A stretch of 27,448 bases of DNA from Nevskiaceae bacterium. Lineage in GTDB: Bacteria > Pseudomonadota > Gammaproteobacteria > Steroidobacterales > Steroidobacteraceae. The stretch covers positions 1 to 27,448 of the forward strand of contig JAITMN010000012.1 of NCBI GenBank assembly GCA_031277355.1. Reading direction: 5' to 3'. This document shows positions 18,050 through 25,781 of the stretch, piece by piece (within the stretch, counting starts at the first letter, position 1; every line of letters begins with the position of its first letter). A model generated the notes under the pieces. The model did not search any database, was not told where the DNA came from, and saw nothing but the letters and a program-made list of their open reading frames with translations. Position numbers and translations under genes: made by a program.

Positions 18050-19030
18050 CTAGCTCACCGCTGCGTCGCCCAGTCCCATCTTTTCCAGTATCCAGCCGTT
18101 CACCCACGAGCGCTTCCACGGGCTTTCGATGAAGCCCATGTGCCCGCCTTGCGGCGTCGTGACGATGCTCAGGTTATCGCTGCGCGCAAGCCGCACAAGA
18201 TCAGCCACCGGGATGATCGGATCATCTTCGGCCGTGAGTATCGTTGCCGGAGCGGTGAGCGTTGCCAGCCGCTCGCCGACGATGGCGTAGCCGCGCAGAT
18301 ACGCTTCCATCGACGGAAAATCCGTGTGCCGCGCCACGAGCGCTGCGGTCATGCGCCGCAGATCACGCCAGTGCAGCATGTGGCTGAAATCGTGCCTGCC
18401 GCGCCACGCGGCCTGCTTGCGCCGCAGTGAGCTGATCCACTTGCGCACGAAATACTTTTGATACACCGGCATGCCGTGTTCCATCGCGGTGAGCGTGTGA
18501 TCGGGGTCGAGCACCGGCGACACGGCAATCACGCCGGCAAGCCCCGCCACGCGCGCATCGCCGCTGGCGGCCACGCGCAGCATGAAATTGCCGCCCAGCG
18601 AGAAGCCGATCAGCCAGCGCCGATGCTGCGGCCGGCGCTGCGATACGGCGGCCACCGCGTCGATCACTTCGGGCAGGCGGCAGGAGTGGAAGATGTCTTC
18701 GTTCAGATGATGCGTATCGCCGTGATCGCGCAGGTTCAGGCGAATCACCTCGACGCCGCGCTCGAACAGCAACTGCGCCAGCGTCAGCACATAGCGCGCA
18801 TCGGCGCTGCCTTCCCAGCCGTGCAGCAACACCGCCAACTGGCCGTTGGGCTGCGGCGGACAGGCATGAAACGCCTGCAAACGCACGCCATCACGGCAGT
18901 CGATGATCCACTCGCGGCTGGCCTTGCGCACCGGGCGGCTGAACGCCAGCAAGCCCCAGCGCGGCAGCAGGCTGGGCAGGATGGACTGGACGTGGCGATT
19001 GCGCCAAGGCCAGCGCGGGCGGAACGTCAT
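18050..19030 (-). CDS. Alpha/beta-fold hydrolase, YheT family
   Basis: This 326-residue protein is a serine hydrolase of the YheT (COG0429) family, whose physiological substrate is not settled; esterase activity on lipids or acyl esters is usual for the fold. It opens with the family hallmark NRHVQSILPSL (11-21). Next come the oxyanion-region motif LLHGWEGSADARYV, the nucleophile elbow GFSLGGN (Ser144), the acid in TAEDDPIIP (Asp269 or Asp270) and the catalytic His297 in GGHMGF. The ATG at 19030 immediately follows the stop codon (19031-19033) of the receiver-domain gene upstream, so the two genes are translationally linked. There is no signal peptide, so it acts in the cytoplasm. Its length is normal for the family. 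Confidence 0.93.
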   Translation of the reverse strand: MTFRPRWPWRNRHVQSILPSLLPRWGLLAFSRPVRKASREWIIDCRDGVRLQAFHACPPQPNGQLAVLLHGWEGSADARYVLTLAQLLFERGVEVIRLNLRDHGDTHHLNEDIFHSCRLPEVIDAVAAVSQRRPQHRRWLIGFSLGGNFMLRVAASGDARVAGLAGVIAVSPVLDPDHTLTAMEHGMPVYQKYFVRKWISSLRRKQAAWRGRHDFSHMLHWRDLRRMTAALVARHTDFPSMEAYLRGYAIVGERLATLTAPATILTAEDDPIIPVADLVRLARSDNLSIVTTPQGGHMGFIESPWKRSWVNGWILEKMGLGDAAVS

Positions 19031-20410
19031 CTACGGATTGGCGCGCCAGGTGATATCGACGCGGTTGTTCTGTTGCGCGGCGGCGTTCCACTCTGCCGCC
19101 GTGAGCCGGCTGACCAACTCACCCTCGATGGACGGATACGGCATGTCGGGTATCGACGCAGGCACGTCCCGCACCGAGATCAGGATTCTTCCCGCATGGG
19201 TCTTGCGCAGTTCCGCCAGCGTATTGGCGAAGGCCAGCGATTCGGTGGAGCCGCTGCCCACGGCGGGGTCATCGGCGCTGGCGATCAGGCTGCATTCGAG
19301 GAAGGTGGCTCCGTCGGCCGCCAGACCATATCCGGCGTCTTGGCTGCCTGTGAGGCAGAAGCGGCCCGCATGGCTGACCACGTCGATCTGGCCGGTGAAA
19401 TTGGCCGCCGAAAGCTGGTTCACCAGTTCGCGCAAACGCTCGGCGCGCGCGCTGCTCAGCAGCGTCTGACCGAAGGGCACGAACTCGGTCTGACCGCCGG
19501 GGGAGGCAAGCCCTCCCGGTCCGGCAACGCCGCCCGCAGCCGTGGCTTGCGAGGCTGCGCCGATGGCCTGCGAACCGGCGGGATTGGCCTGCGATGCCGA
19601 TATCACGGTGCGCAGTTGCTGCGTGAGATCAGCCACCTGCTGACGCTGCTGCCACCACAGCAGCGCGAAGGCCAGCCCCACGGCCAAACCCAGCACGCCC
19701 AACACCCACGGCGCAGCGCTGGCGCGCGGCGGTTCTTCGAACACGGGCGGCGGCGGCGGTGGAGGCGGCGGCGGAATCGCATCGCTGACGATGGAGCGAA
19801 TCTGCACCTGCTGCTGTTCCAGACCGCGCTCGAAATCCGCGCGCAAATCCTTCAGCAGTTCCTCGACGATGGACAGCGGCAGCGTGGAGGTCGAGGAAGC
19901 AAGCGACAGGTCCGGCGTTGCGCCGGTGGTCGCAGAGGCTGACGCCGGCGCGGCAGCGCCCGTCGTCTCGGCGCGCGGTTCGCCGCCCAGCGGCGCTGCG
20001 GAGGTATCCGGTCCCGCAGCGGCGCGACGCTCGCCCGTGCCCGTGAGCCGCAACTGTTCCAGCACCTTGCTGACGTCGGTGCGCGCCACCGCCTTGGGCA
20101 GCACGCCCATCGCGCCCAGCGCACGCGCCTGACTCATGTACAACTCGCCTTCCTGCGAGGTGAACATCAGGATCGGAATCGTCGCGGTGCGCGGATTGGC
20201 CTTGATGATGCGAACGGCCTGAAAGCCGTCCATGCCCGGCATCTGGTGATCCATGAAGATCACGTCGGGACGGTTGCGTGTGAGGTAGTCGATAGCCTGC
20301 TCGGCCGTCTCGGCCGTATCGACTTCCAGATGCTGCTCACCCAACAGACGAGACAGGAAAGTTCGGGCGGCTCGAGAATCGTCGACCACCAGCGCGCGCT
20401 TGCCGGACAT
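19031..20410 (-). CDS. Membrane-anchored receiver-domain (response-regulator) protein
   Basis: The 459-residue protein starts with a complete receiver domain (about 1-122): acidic pair Asp10-Asp11, phospho-acceptor Asp54 in IFMDHQMPGMDG, Thr84 and Lys106, so it can probably accept phosphate from a histidine kinase. It has no DNA-binding domain. Instead there is an Ala/Thr-rich linker, a short helix (about 180-210), ten consecutive prolines (213-222), one membrane helix (about 234-253, WVLGVLGLAVGLAFALLWW), a coiled stretch and a Gly-rich linker. The C-terminal part (about 308-459) should be periplasmic and I cannot assign it. The ATG at 20410 is chosen because it begins the receiver domain exactly and has AGAGGGG just upstream; a longer frame to 20665 runs through the neighbouring dmeF gene. 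The downstream hydrolase starts right after its stop. Confidence 0.88.
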   Translation of the reverse strand: MSGKRALVVDDSRAARTFLSRLLGEQHLEVDTAETAEQAIDYLTRNRPDVIFMDHQMPGMDGFQAVRIIKANPRTATIPILMFTSQEGELYMSQARALGAMGVLPKAVARTDVSKVLEQLRLTGTGERRAAAGPDTSAAPLGGEPRAETTGAAAPASASATTGATPDLSLASSTSTLPLSIVEELLKDLRADFERGLEQQQVQIRSIVSDAIPPPPPPPPPPVFEEPPRASAAPWVLGVLGLAVGLAFALLWWQQRQQVADLTQQLRTVISASQANPAGSQAIGAASQATAAGGVAGPGGLASPGGQTEFVPFGQTLLSSARAERLRELVNQLSAANFTGQIDVVSHAGRFCLTGSQDAGYGLAADGATFLECSLIASADDPAVGSGSTESLAFANTLAELRKTHAGRILISVRDVPASIPDMPYPSIEGELVSRLTAAEWNAAAQQNNRVDITWRANP

Positions 20411-20526
20411 GCACCCCTCTTTGGCAGGCCCTCTACGGCCTGCTCTTGTTTCAAAGGGCAGTGTAACGCAAGCCCCGCGTCGAGGCAGTGGGCTTGAGCG
20501 CCCGATAGCGGCAGAATAGGCACAGC
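20411..20526. promoter_or_regulatory. Divergent regulatory region with two inverted repeats
   Basis: This 116-bp gap separates the receiver gene (minus) and dmeF (plus). GCAGGCC (20424-20430) pairs with GGCCTGC (20437-20443), a 7-bp hairpin lying directly upstream of the ribosome-binding site of the receiver gene. CAAGCCC (20469-20475) pairs with GGGCTTG (20490-20496) around 14 bases and could be an operator for either gene. I see no clear -35/-10 pair. Confidence 0.35.
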
Positions 20527-21561
20527 ATGGACCCGCACCCGCACGATCACGCCGGAGAGCCTGTCGCCGCCATCGGCCCCGCCGGCTGCCCGCAATCCTG
20601 GCTGGGCGCCCACCACGCGCGGCACGAGCGCCGCACGCTGTGGGTGGTGGTGCTGACGGCCGCAATGATGGTTGGCGAAATCATCGGCGGCACGATCTTT
20701 GGTTCGATGGCGCTGGTGGCCGATGGCTGGCACATGGCCACACACACGGCGGCGCTGGGCATCGCGACGCTGGCCTATCGCTACGCGCGCCAGCACGCGG
20801 CTGATCCGAGTTTTGCCTTCGGCACCGGCAAGGTCGGTGAATTGGCCGGGTTCGCGAGCGCCATATCGCTGGGGTTGGTTTCGGTGCTGATCGCGTGGGA
20901 GTCGATTCACCGGCTGCTGAATCCCCGGCCGATTGATTTCTTGCAGGCCGGCGCGATTGCGGTGCTGGGGCTGCTGGTCAATCTCGTCAGCGCGGTGTTG
21001 CTGCGGCATGACCATCATCACGATCATGGGCATGAGCATGAGCATGAGCATGGGCATGGGCATGGGCATGAGCATGAACACGATGATGATGATGACGATC
21101 ATCACCATGAACATGATGAACATGATGACCACCATCACGACACCAACCTGCGCGCCGCCTATCTTCATGTGATCGCCGACGCCTTCACCTCCGTGCTCGC
21201 CATCGCCGGTCTGCTCGCCGGCGCATACCTGGGCTGGACGTGGATGGATGCGAGCATCGGCATCATCGGCGCCATCGTGATCGGGCACTGGTCGCTGGGA
21301 CTGTCGCGCGCCGCCGCACGCTCGCTGCTGGATGCGCACAACGACAGCCGCCTGCGAAAAGCCGTGCAGACGCGCATCGCCGCCGATGGCCACGCCACCG
21401 TGCAAGACCTGCATCTGTGGCGTCTGGGACCGGAGCATCACGGCCTGTTGCTGTCGCTGCGCTCCACCGCGCCGCAATTGCAATCGCCCGAGCATTACAA
21501 ACGCCTGCTCGCAGACCTGCCTTCGCTGGGGCATGTCACCGTCGAGGTGAATCCGGCGTGA
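20527..21561 (+). CDS. dmeF: Cation diffusion facilitator, DmeF-like Co/Ni exporter
   Basis: This inner-membrane antiporter removes divalent metal, probably cobalt and nickel, from the cytoplasm in exchange for protons. The 344-residue protein has a His-rich N-terminus (MDPHPHDH) and six predicted helices between about residues 37 and 262. The metal site is carried by helix 2 (VADGWHMATH, Asp66) and helix 5 (HVIADAFTS, His214 and Asp218). The stretches GEIIGGTIFGSMALVADGWH and FAFGTGKVGELAGFASA are typical of the DmeF branch. Between helices 4 and 5 is an extreme His/Asp/Glu loop (161-205), likely a metal-binding sensor or buffer. The C-terminal cytoplasmic domain is present (TVQDLHLWRLG). 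The ATG at 20527 is the only reasonable start. The stop overlaps the next gene by 4 bp (GTGA), so the downstream AsmA-like gene may be co-translated. Confidence 0.93.
   Translation: MDPHPHDHAGEPVAAIGPAGCPQSWLGAHHARHERRTLWVVVLTAAMMVGEIIGGTIFGSMALVADGWHMATHTAALGIATLAYRYARQHAADPSFAFGTGKVGELAGFASAISLGLVSVLIAWESIHRLLNPRPIDFLQAGAIAVLGLLVNLVSAVLLRHDHHHDHGHEHEHEHGHGHGHEHEHDDDDDDHHHEHDEHDDHHHDTNLRAAYLHVIADAFTSVLAIAGLLAGAYLGWTWMDASIGIIGAIVIGHWSLGLSRAAARSLLDAHNDSRLRKAVQTRIAADGHATVQDLHLWRLGPEHHGLLLSLRSTAPQLQSPEHYKRLLADLPSLGHVTVEVNPA
21025..21078 (+). repeat. Nine tandem CATGRG hexamers encoding the His-rich loop of DmeF
   Basis: Nine 6-bp units (CATGAG, CATGGG and one CATGAA) run without interruption and encode alternating His-Glu and His-Gly, residues 167-184. 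Unit-number changes would keep the reading frame and vary the metal-binding loop length. More irregular His/Asp codons continue to about 21140. Confidence 0.9.
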
Positions 21562-23630
21562 AGCGCTGCGGCATCGGTCTTGCAGCGATGATGATTTGCG
21601 TATCAGCGCACGCCATCGAACGCATCCACATCACCGCCGCGCAAGTATCGATGGACGATGCGGCGATGGAAAACATCGACGCCAGACTGATACTCAGTGC
21701 CGACGACAAAGCCTTTCTGACCCTCGACGCCGATCGAATACAACCACCCGAGCGCATCGCGCAGCAAACCGGGTCGGTGGAGCAATTGCGATTCCGATGT
21801 ATCGACATGGTGATCCGCGAACCGCATGTGGGCTGCGGGCGATTGGCGGTGAGCGTCAACGCGAGCCAGTTACCGCCTCTGGCCTTCGACGGCTCATTCA
21901 CGCTGCAAACCGACAGCGGCAATCTGCGGCTGACCGGCGCTGGCCCCAGGCTGGCCGATCAACGCCTCGACATGGATGTGAGCGTGACCGGCGCACAGAT
22001 CGACGCCGCGCTGACTCTGCCGGCAACGCCGCTGCCCACGCTGCTCACCTTCTTCGCGCCGTGGTTTGAATTGCCGGAGGGCGCAAACCTCGCCGGCGAC
22101 GCCGCGCTGAGCGTGAATTTCACCACCGGCCCCGGCAGCACCCACGCCAACATCGACTTGCGCGTGTCGGGCGTGGATTTCCAGAACCCGGAGGCCACCT
22201 GGATCGCCGAAGACCTTGCGCTCGATCTGAACGCGGACATCGATCTCACGCAACAACCGCTGGCTTGGCAGGCGCGCATCGCAGGCGACACCGGGCAATT
22301 TCTCGGCGGGCCGGTGCTGCTCGATCTGGCGCGCAACCCGCTTGCAGTCGAAGCGCAGGGCGCATTCGATGGACAAACGCTGACAGTGTCGCGCTTCGAC
22401 AGTCATCAGCAAGACCTCGCCCGCGCGCAAGGCGATGCGCTGCTGACGATTGCGCCATTCTCGCTGACGCATGCGCGCGTGGAATTGGAAACGCTGCAAT
22501 TCCCCGACGCCTACACCAGCTATCTGCAATTGGTGCTGGTGACCACGCCGTTCAATCAACTCACCACCAGCGGTCATCTCAGCGGCGCGCTGACGATTGC
22601 CGATGGACTGCCGGTGCAGGCCGATCTTCTCGTCAATGGCTTCGCCTTCAGCGATGAATCGCGCAATCTGAACGTCACCGGCGTGGATGCCGATGTGCAT
22701 TGGGCCGCCGATCAAACCGGCCCGCCGCGCCCCTCGTGGCTCAGTTGGGAAAGCGCGCAGGGCTGGGGCATTGAAGGCGCGGCCTCGCGGGTGGATTTCG
22801 CCGCGCACGACAGCGACTTTCAACTGTTGCAACCGGCGCGTCTGCCGCTGTTCGATGGTGCGCTGATCATTCAGCGTCTGGCCGTCGAGCACGCCGGAGA
22901 AACGCAGATGACCGGCGAATTCGCCGCCACCATCGAGCCGATCGACATGCACCCGGTATCGCGTGCGCTGGGTTTGCCGGAGTTTTCCGGCACGCTGTCG
23001 GGGGTTATCCCCGGCCTGCGCTACCACGATGAGATCATGGAACTGGATGGCATCATCGAGGCCGAAGTGTTTGGCGGCGTAGTCATCGCGCGCCAGTTGA
23101 GCATCAGCCAACCGCTGAGCCGCTTTCCCCAGTTGCGCGCCGACGTGCTGGCGCGTCAGCTCGACCTGCAAACGCTGACCGAAGTGTTCGACTTCGGCAA
23201 CATCACCGGCCGCATCGACATGGACCTCACCGGCCTTGAAACCTATGGCACGCGGCCCACCCGCTTTGATTTCTCATTCCACAATTCGCCCGGCGATCGC
23301 ACGAAGCGGCGCATCAGTCAGCGCGCGGTGGAGAATCTGTCGAACTTCGGCGGCGGTGGCGGTGGCGTGGCCGCTGCGCTGCAATCCGGCGCGCTGAAAT
23401 TCTTCGACAGCTTCAACTACAAGGCCATTGGGCTGTCGTGCCAGCTACGCAACGACGTGTGCCTGATGGACGGCGTCGGGCAGGCCCGCAAGGGCGGCTT
23501 CTACGTCGTGCGGGGCCGGGGCCTGCCCCGCATCGACATCATCGGCAACCAAAACCGGGTGGACTGGCCGCGACTGGTGTCACAAATTGCGCAAGCCATC
23601 AGCAACTCCGGCGGCATTGTGGTGAACTGA
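21558..23630 (+). CDS. AsmA-like envelope protein, probable YdbH counterpart
   Basis: The 690-residue protein starts with a signal sequence or anchor (MKRCGIGLAAMMICVSAHA), so most of it is periplasmic. The remainder is a long succession of beta strands (for example FTLQTDSGNLRLTGAGPRL, MDVSVTGAQIDAALTLPA, ADLLVNGFAFSDESRNLNV), as in AsmA/TamB/YdbH bridge proteins. It ends with the family block GRIDMDLTGLETYGTRP, then RISQRAVENLSNFGGGGGG and LPRIDIIGNQNRVDWPRLV. In E. coli, YdbH works redundantly with TamB and YhdP in phospholipid transport to the outer membrane, with partners YnbE and YdbL. Here the next gene encodes a YdbL-type protein, which supports the call. The protein is shorter than E. 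coli YdbH (about 880 residues). The GTG at 21558 is chosen since it puts the signal sequence first and overlaps the dmeF stop as GTGA; the frame is open upstream to 21240 but that lies inside dmeF. Confidence 0.8.
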   Translation: MKRCGIGLAAMMICVSAHAIERIHITAAQVSMDDAAMENIDARLILSADDKAFLTLDADRIQPPERIAQQTGSVEQLRFRCIDMVIREPHVGCGRLAVSVNASQLPPLAFDGSFTLQTDSGNLRLTGAGPRLADQRLDMDVSVTGAQIDAALTLPATPLPTLLTFFAPWFELPEGANLAGDAALSVNFTTGPGSTHANIDLRVSGVDFQNPEATWIAEDLALDLNADIDLTQQPLAWQARIAGDTGQFLGGPVLLDLARNPLAVEAQGAFDGQTLTVSRFDSHQQDLARAQGDALLTIAPFSLTHARVELETLQFPDAYTSYLQLVLVTTPFNQLTTSGHLSGALTIADGLPVQADLLVNGFAFSDESRNLNVTGVDADVHWAADQTGPPRPSWLSWESAQGWGIEGAASRVDFAAHDSDFQLLQPARLPLFDGALIIQRLAVEHAGETQMTGEFAATIEPIDMHPVSRALGLPEFSGTLSGVIPGLRYHDEIMELDGIIEAEVFGGVVIARQLSISQPLSRFPQLRADVLARQLDLQTLTEVFDFGNITGRIDMDLTGLETYGTRPTRFDFSFHNSPGDRTKRRISQRAVENLSNFGGGGGGVAAALQSGALKFFDSFNYKAIGLSCQLRNDVCLMDGVGQARKGGFYVVRGRGLPRIDIIGNQNRVDWPRLVSQIAQAISNSGGIVVN

Positions 23631-23689
23631 TGGCCGCGCGTTTAACATGGTCGGCAGTAGCGGCGATTCGCCCCTAAGGAGCAAGCGCA

Positions 23690-24334
23690 ATGAATGCGAA
23701 ATGGATCAAGACGGCAGTGCGTGTGGTGAAGCTGGCCTCAGCCAGTGTGCTGATCGCCGCCTGCGTAACGATCAATGTGTACTTCCCGGCTGCGGCGGCG
23801 GAAAAAGCCGCTGATCAAATCATCGACTCGATCACCGGCGCGGTAGGCGCGGCGGTGCCCTCCGCTCCGGCCACGCCACCGCCCACCACGCGCAACGAAG
23901 CGGCGCAGCCGAACCTGCTGATCGCAGCAGTGGGTCATGCGCTGTACGCCATCGTGCCCGCAGCGCAGGCGCAGGAAGTGGCGAACCTCGACATCTCCTC
24001 GCCGGAGATTCGCGCCATCACCTCCTCGATGCAGGCGCGCTTTGGTCAATTGCAAAAGTACTTCGAGAGCGGCGCGCTGGGCATGACCAACAGCGGCCTT
24101 GTTGAAGTGCGCGACGCCTCAGGCGTGGCGCTGCCCGAACGCGCGGTGCTGACCCGCCTCGTGGCCGAAGACAATCGCGACCGCGAAGCGCTGTACAAAG
24201 CCATCGCCGCAGCGAACAACCATCCCGAATGGTTCAACGACATTCGCCAAACCTTCGCCAAGCGTTGGGTGGAGCGCGGCGCGCGGCCGGGCTGGTACTA
24301 CCAGAACGCCGGCGGTGCGTGGGTGAAGAAGTAG
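23690..24334 (+). CDS. Lipoprotein fused to a YdbL-type (DUF1318) domain
   Basis: The 214-residue protein begins with a lipoprotein signal ending in LIAAC (Cys25), followed by VTINVYFPAAAAEKAADQII, a segment that recurs at the start of YdbL-family lipoproteins. A Pro/Ala-rich linker (about 52-73) leads to a second hydrophobic stretch (76-95, LLIAAVGHALYAIVPAAQAQ) that looks like a leftover signal peptide with an AQA cleavage-like site. Residues about 100-214 are the DUF1318/YdbL domain (PEIRAITSSMQARFGQLQKY, GLVEVRDA, NRDREALYKAIAAANNHPEW). In E. coli the lipoprotein YnbE and the periplasmic YdbL are separate and help YdbH assemble its bridge to the outer membrane. Here both roles may sit in one chain; that equivalence is inference. 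AAGGAG lies 8 bases before the ATG. It abuts the convergent MATE gene with no bases between stops. Confidence 0.85.
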   Translation: MNAKWIKTAVRVVKLASASVLIAACVTINVYFPAAAAEKAADQIIDSITGAVGAAVPSAPATPPPTTRNEAAQPNLLIAAVGHALYAIVPAAQAQEVANLDISSPEIRAITSSMQARFGQLQKYFESGALGMTNSGLVEVRDASGVALPERAVLTRLVAEDNRDREALYKAIAAANNHPEWFNDIRQTFAKRWVERGARPGWYYQNAGGAWVKK

Positions 24335-25720
24335 CTACTGCGCGGCAGGCTGCGCCAGCATGTGCGCCTGCCGCCACCCACCCCAGCGGTAATACGCCAG
24401 CGACATCAGCATCGCGCAGATGGAGCTGGCGGGAAAACTCCACCACACCGCATCGGCGCCCAGGCGATCGAGCAGCAGATTCGCAAAGGGCACGCGAATA
24501 CCCCATAGCGACAGCGCCAGAATGATCAGCGGCGGCAACACCGCGCCGGTGGAACGCACCACGCCCGAGATCACGAACGTGACGCCGAAGAAGATGAACG
24601 AGCCCACCGCAATGCGGTTCAAGTGCCGCGCCAACGCCAGCACTTCATCGCTGCCCGGAGGCAGGAACACCGCCAGCGTCCAGCGATCAAAGGCAATCAG
24701 CAGCAGCACCAGCAGGCCGGTGAGCACGAAATTGAACATCACGCCGCTGCGCATCGTCGCGGCCACGCGATCCCATAATTTCGCGCCGACATTCTGCGCC
24801 GCCATCGACGAACACGCCGCGCCAATCGCCATCGCCGGCATCTGCACATAGGTCCAGGTTTGCAGCGCCGCGCCGTAGGCGGCCGTGGTGTCGGTGCCAA
24901 AGCCATTGACCATCGTCATCACCGCGATCATCGCCAGCGAGATCACCACCATCTGCATGCCCATCGGCAGTCCCTTGACGATCAGTGCGCGGATGATCGC
25001 CACGTCGGGCATCAACAATCCGGCGTCGCGCCGACCCAGCCACAGCACATGGCGTTTGCGCCGCAGATTCAGCAACAGACAGCCCAGCGATATGCCCTGC
25101 GCGATGAGCGTGGACCATGCCGCGCCAGCGATGCCCAGCTTCGGAAACGGGCCGATGCCGAACAGCAACATCGGATTCAGCGCGATATCCAATACCACCG
25201 ACAACAGCAGGAAGCGGAACGGCGTTCGTGAATCGCCGGTGCCTCGCAGCGCTGCGGTGAGAAAGGTGAAGGCGTAGAGAAACGGCATCGCCAGAAAGAT
25301 CACGCGCAGATAGCTTTCGGCCAACGGCAGCGATTCGGCCGGCGTGTGCATCGCCGCCAGCAAGTGAGGCGCAAACCAATAGCCGAACGAGGCGATCAGC
25401 ACGGAGATGCCGACGAAGAATGTCGCGCTGCTGCCCATTGCCTGCCGCGCCTGCGCCACATTGCCCGCGCCGATGGCCTGACCGATCAGAATCGTCGCCG
25501 CCATGCCGATGCCGAACACCGCGCCGATCAGGAAGAACATGATGTTGTTGGCGTTGGCCGCAGCCGTCAGCGCCGCCTCGCCCAGATAGTGACCGATCCA
25601 CATCGCGTTGACCGAACCGTTCAGCGACTGCGCGACGTTGCCGCCCAGAATCGGCAGCGCGAACAACAGCAGGCTGCGGCCAATGGGGCCTTGAGTCAGC
25701 GATCCTTGCTTGGGTGGCAT
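24335..25720 (-). CDS. MATE-family multidrug/toxin exporter
   Basis: This 461-residue inner-membrane protein should have twelve helices and expel small organic molecules using a sodium or proton gradient. The MATE pattern is clear: the opening GPIGRSLLLFALPILGGNVA, NGSVNAMWIGHYLGEAALTA, the long first half ending at YLRVIFLAMPFLYAFTFLTA with ALRGTGDSRTP, and the second repeat from VKGLPMGMQMVVISLAMIAV with the partner motif AMAIGAACSSMAAQNVGA. The ATG at 25720 gives the usual short polar N-terminus (MPPKQGSLTQ); a GTG at 25738 would add six residues. The gene converges on the YdbL-like gene with abutting stop codons (24334/24335) and diverges from the phospholipase D gene 61 bases away. The substrate is not predictable. 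Confidence 0.93.
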   Translation of the reverse strand: MPPKQGSLTQGPIGRSLLLFALPILGGNVAQSLNGSVNAMWIGHYLGEAALTAAANANNIMFFLIGAVFGIGMAATILIGQAIGAGNVAQARQAMGSSATFFVGISVLIASFGYWFAPHLLAAMHTPAESLPLAESYLRVIFLAMPFLYAFTFLTAALRGTGDSRTPFRFLLLSVVLDIALNPMLLFGIGPFPKLGIAGAAWSTLIAQGISLGCLLLNLRRKRHVLWLGRRDAGLLMPDVAIIRALIVKGLPMGMQMVVISLAMIAVMTMVNGFGTDTTAAYGAALQTWTYVQMPAMAIGAACSSMAAQNVGAKLWDRVAATMRSGVMFNFVLTGLLVLLLIAFDRWTLAVFLPPGSDEVLALARHLNRIAVGSFIFFGVTFVISGVVRSTGAVLPPLIILALSLWGIRVPFANLLLDRLGADAVWWSFPASSICAMLMSLAYYRWGGWRQAHMLAQPAAQ

Positions 25721-25781
25721 GGCGTGCGCAGTGTACACGCCGCAAGCTCGGCGGCGGCAAAACCGTTACACTGCCTGCCTC

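Noticed and set aside
18458..19942. 494-codon plus-strand frame
   Set aside because: It is antisense to the YheT-type hydrolase and the receiver-domain gene and is rich in Arg, His and Gln.
21025..21140. CRISPR-like or regulatory repeat array
   Set aside because: The hexamers are contiguous, have no spacers and encode the His-rich loop of DmeF in frame.
20260..21534. 424-codon minus-strand frame with Met/Val/Ile runs
   Set aside because: The hydrophobic runs are the mirror image of the His codons in dmeF; no family motif is present.
21240..21557. N-terminal extension of the AsmA/YdbH-like gene
   Set aside because: The frame is open, but this part lies inside dmeF in another frame; the GTG at 21558 places a signal sequence first and overlaps the dmeF stop.
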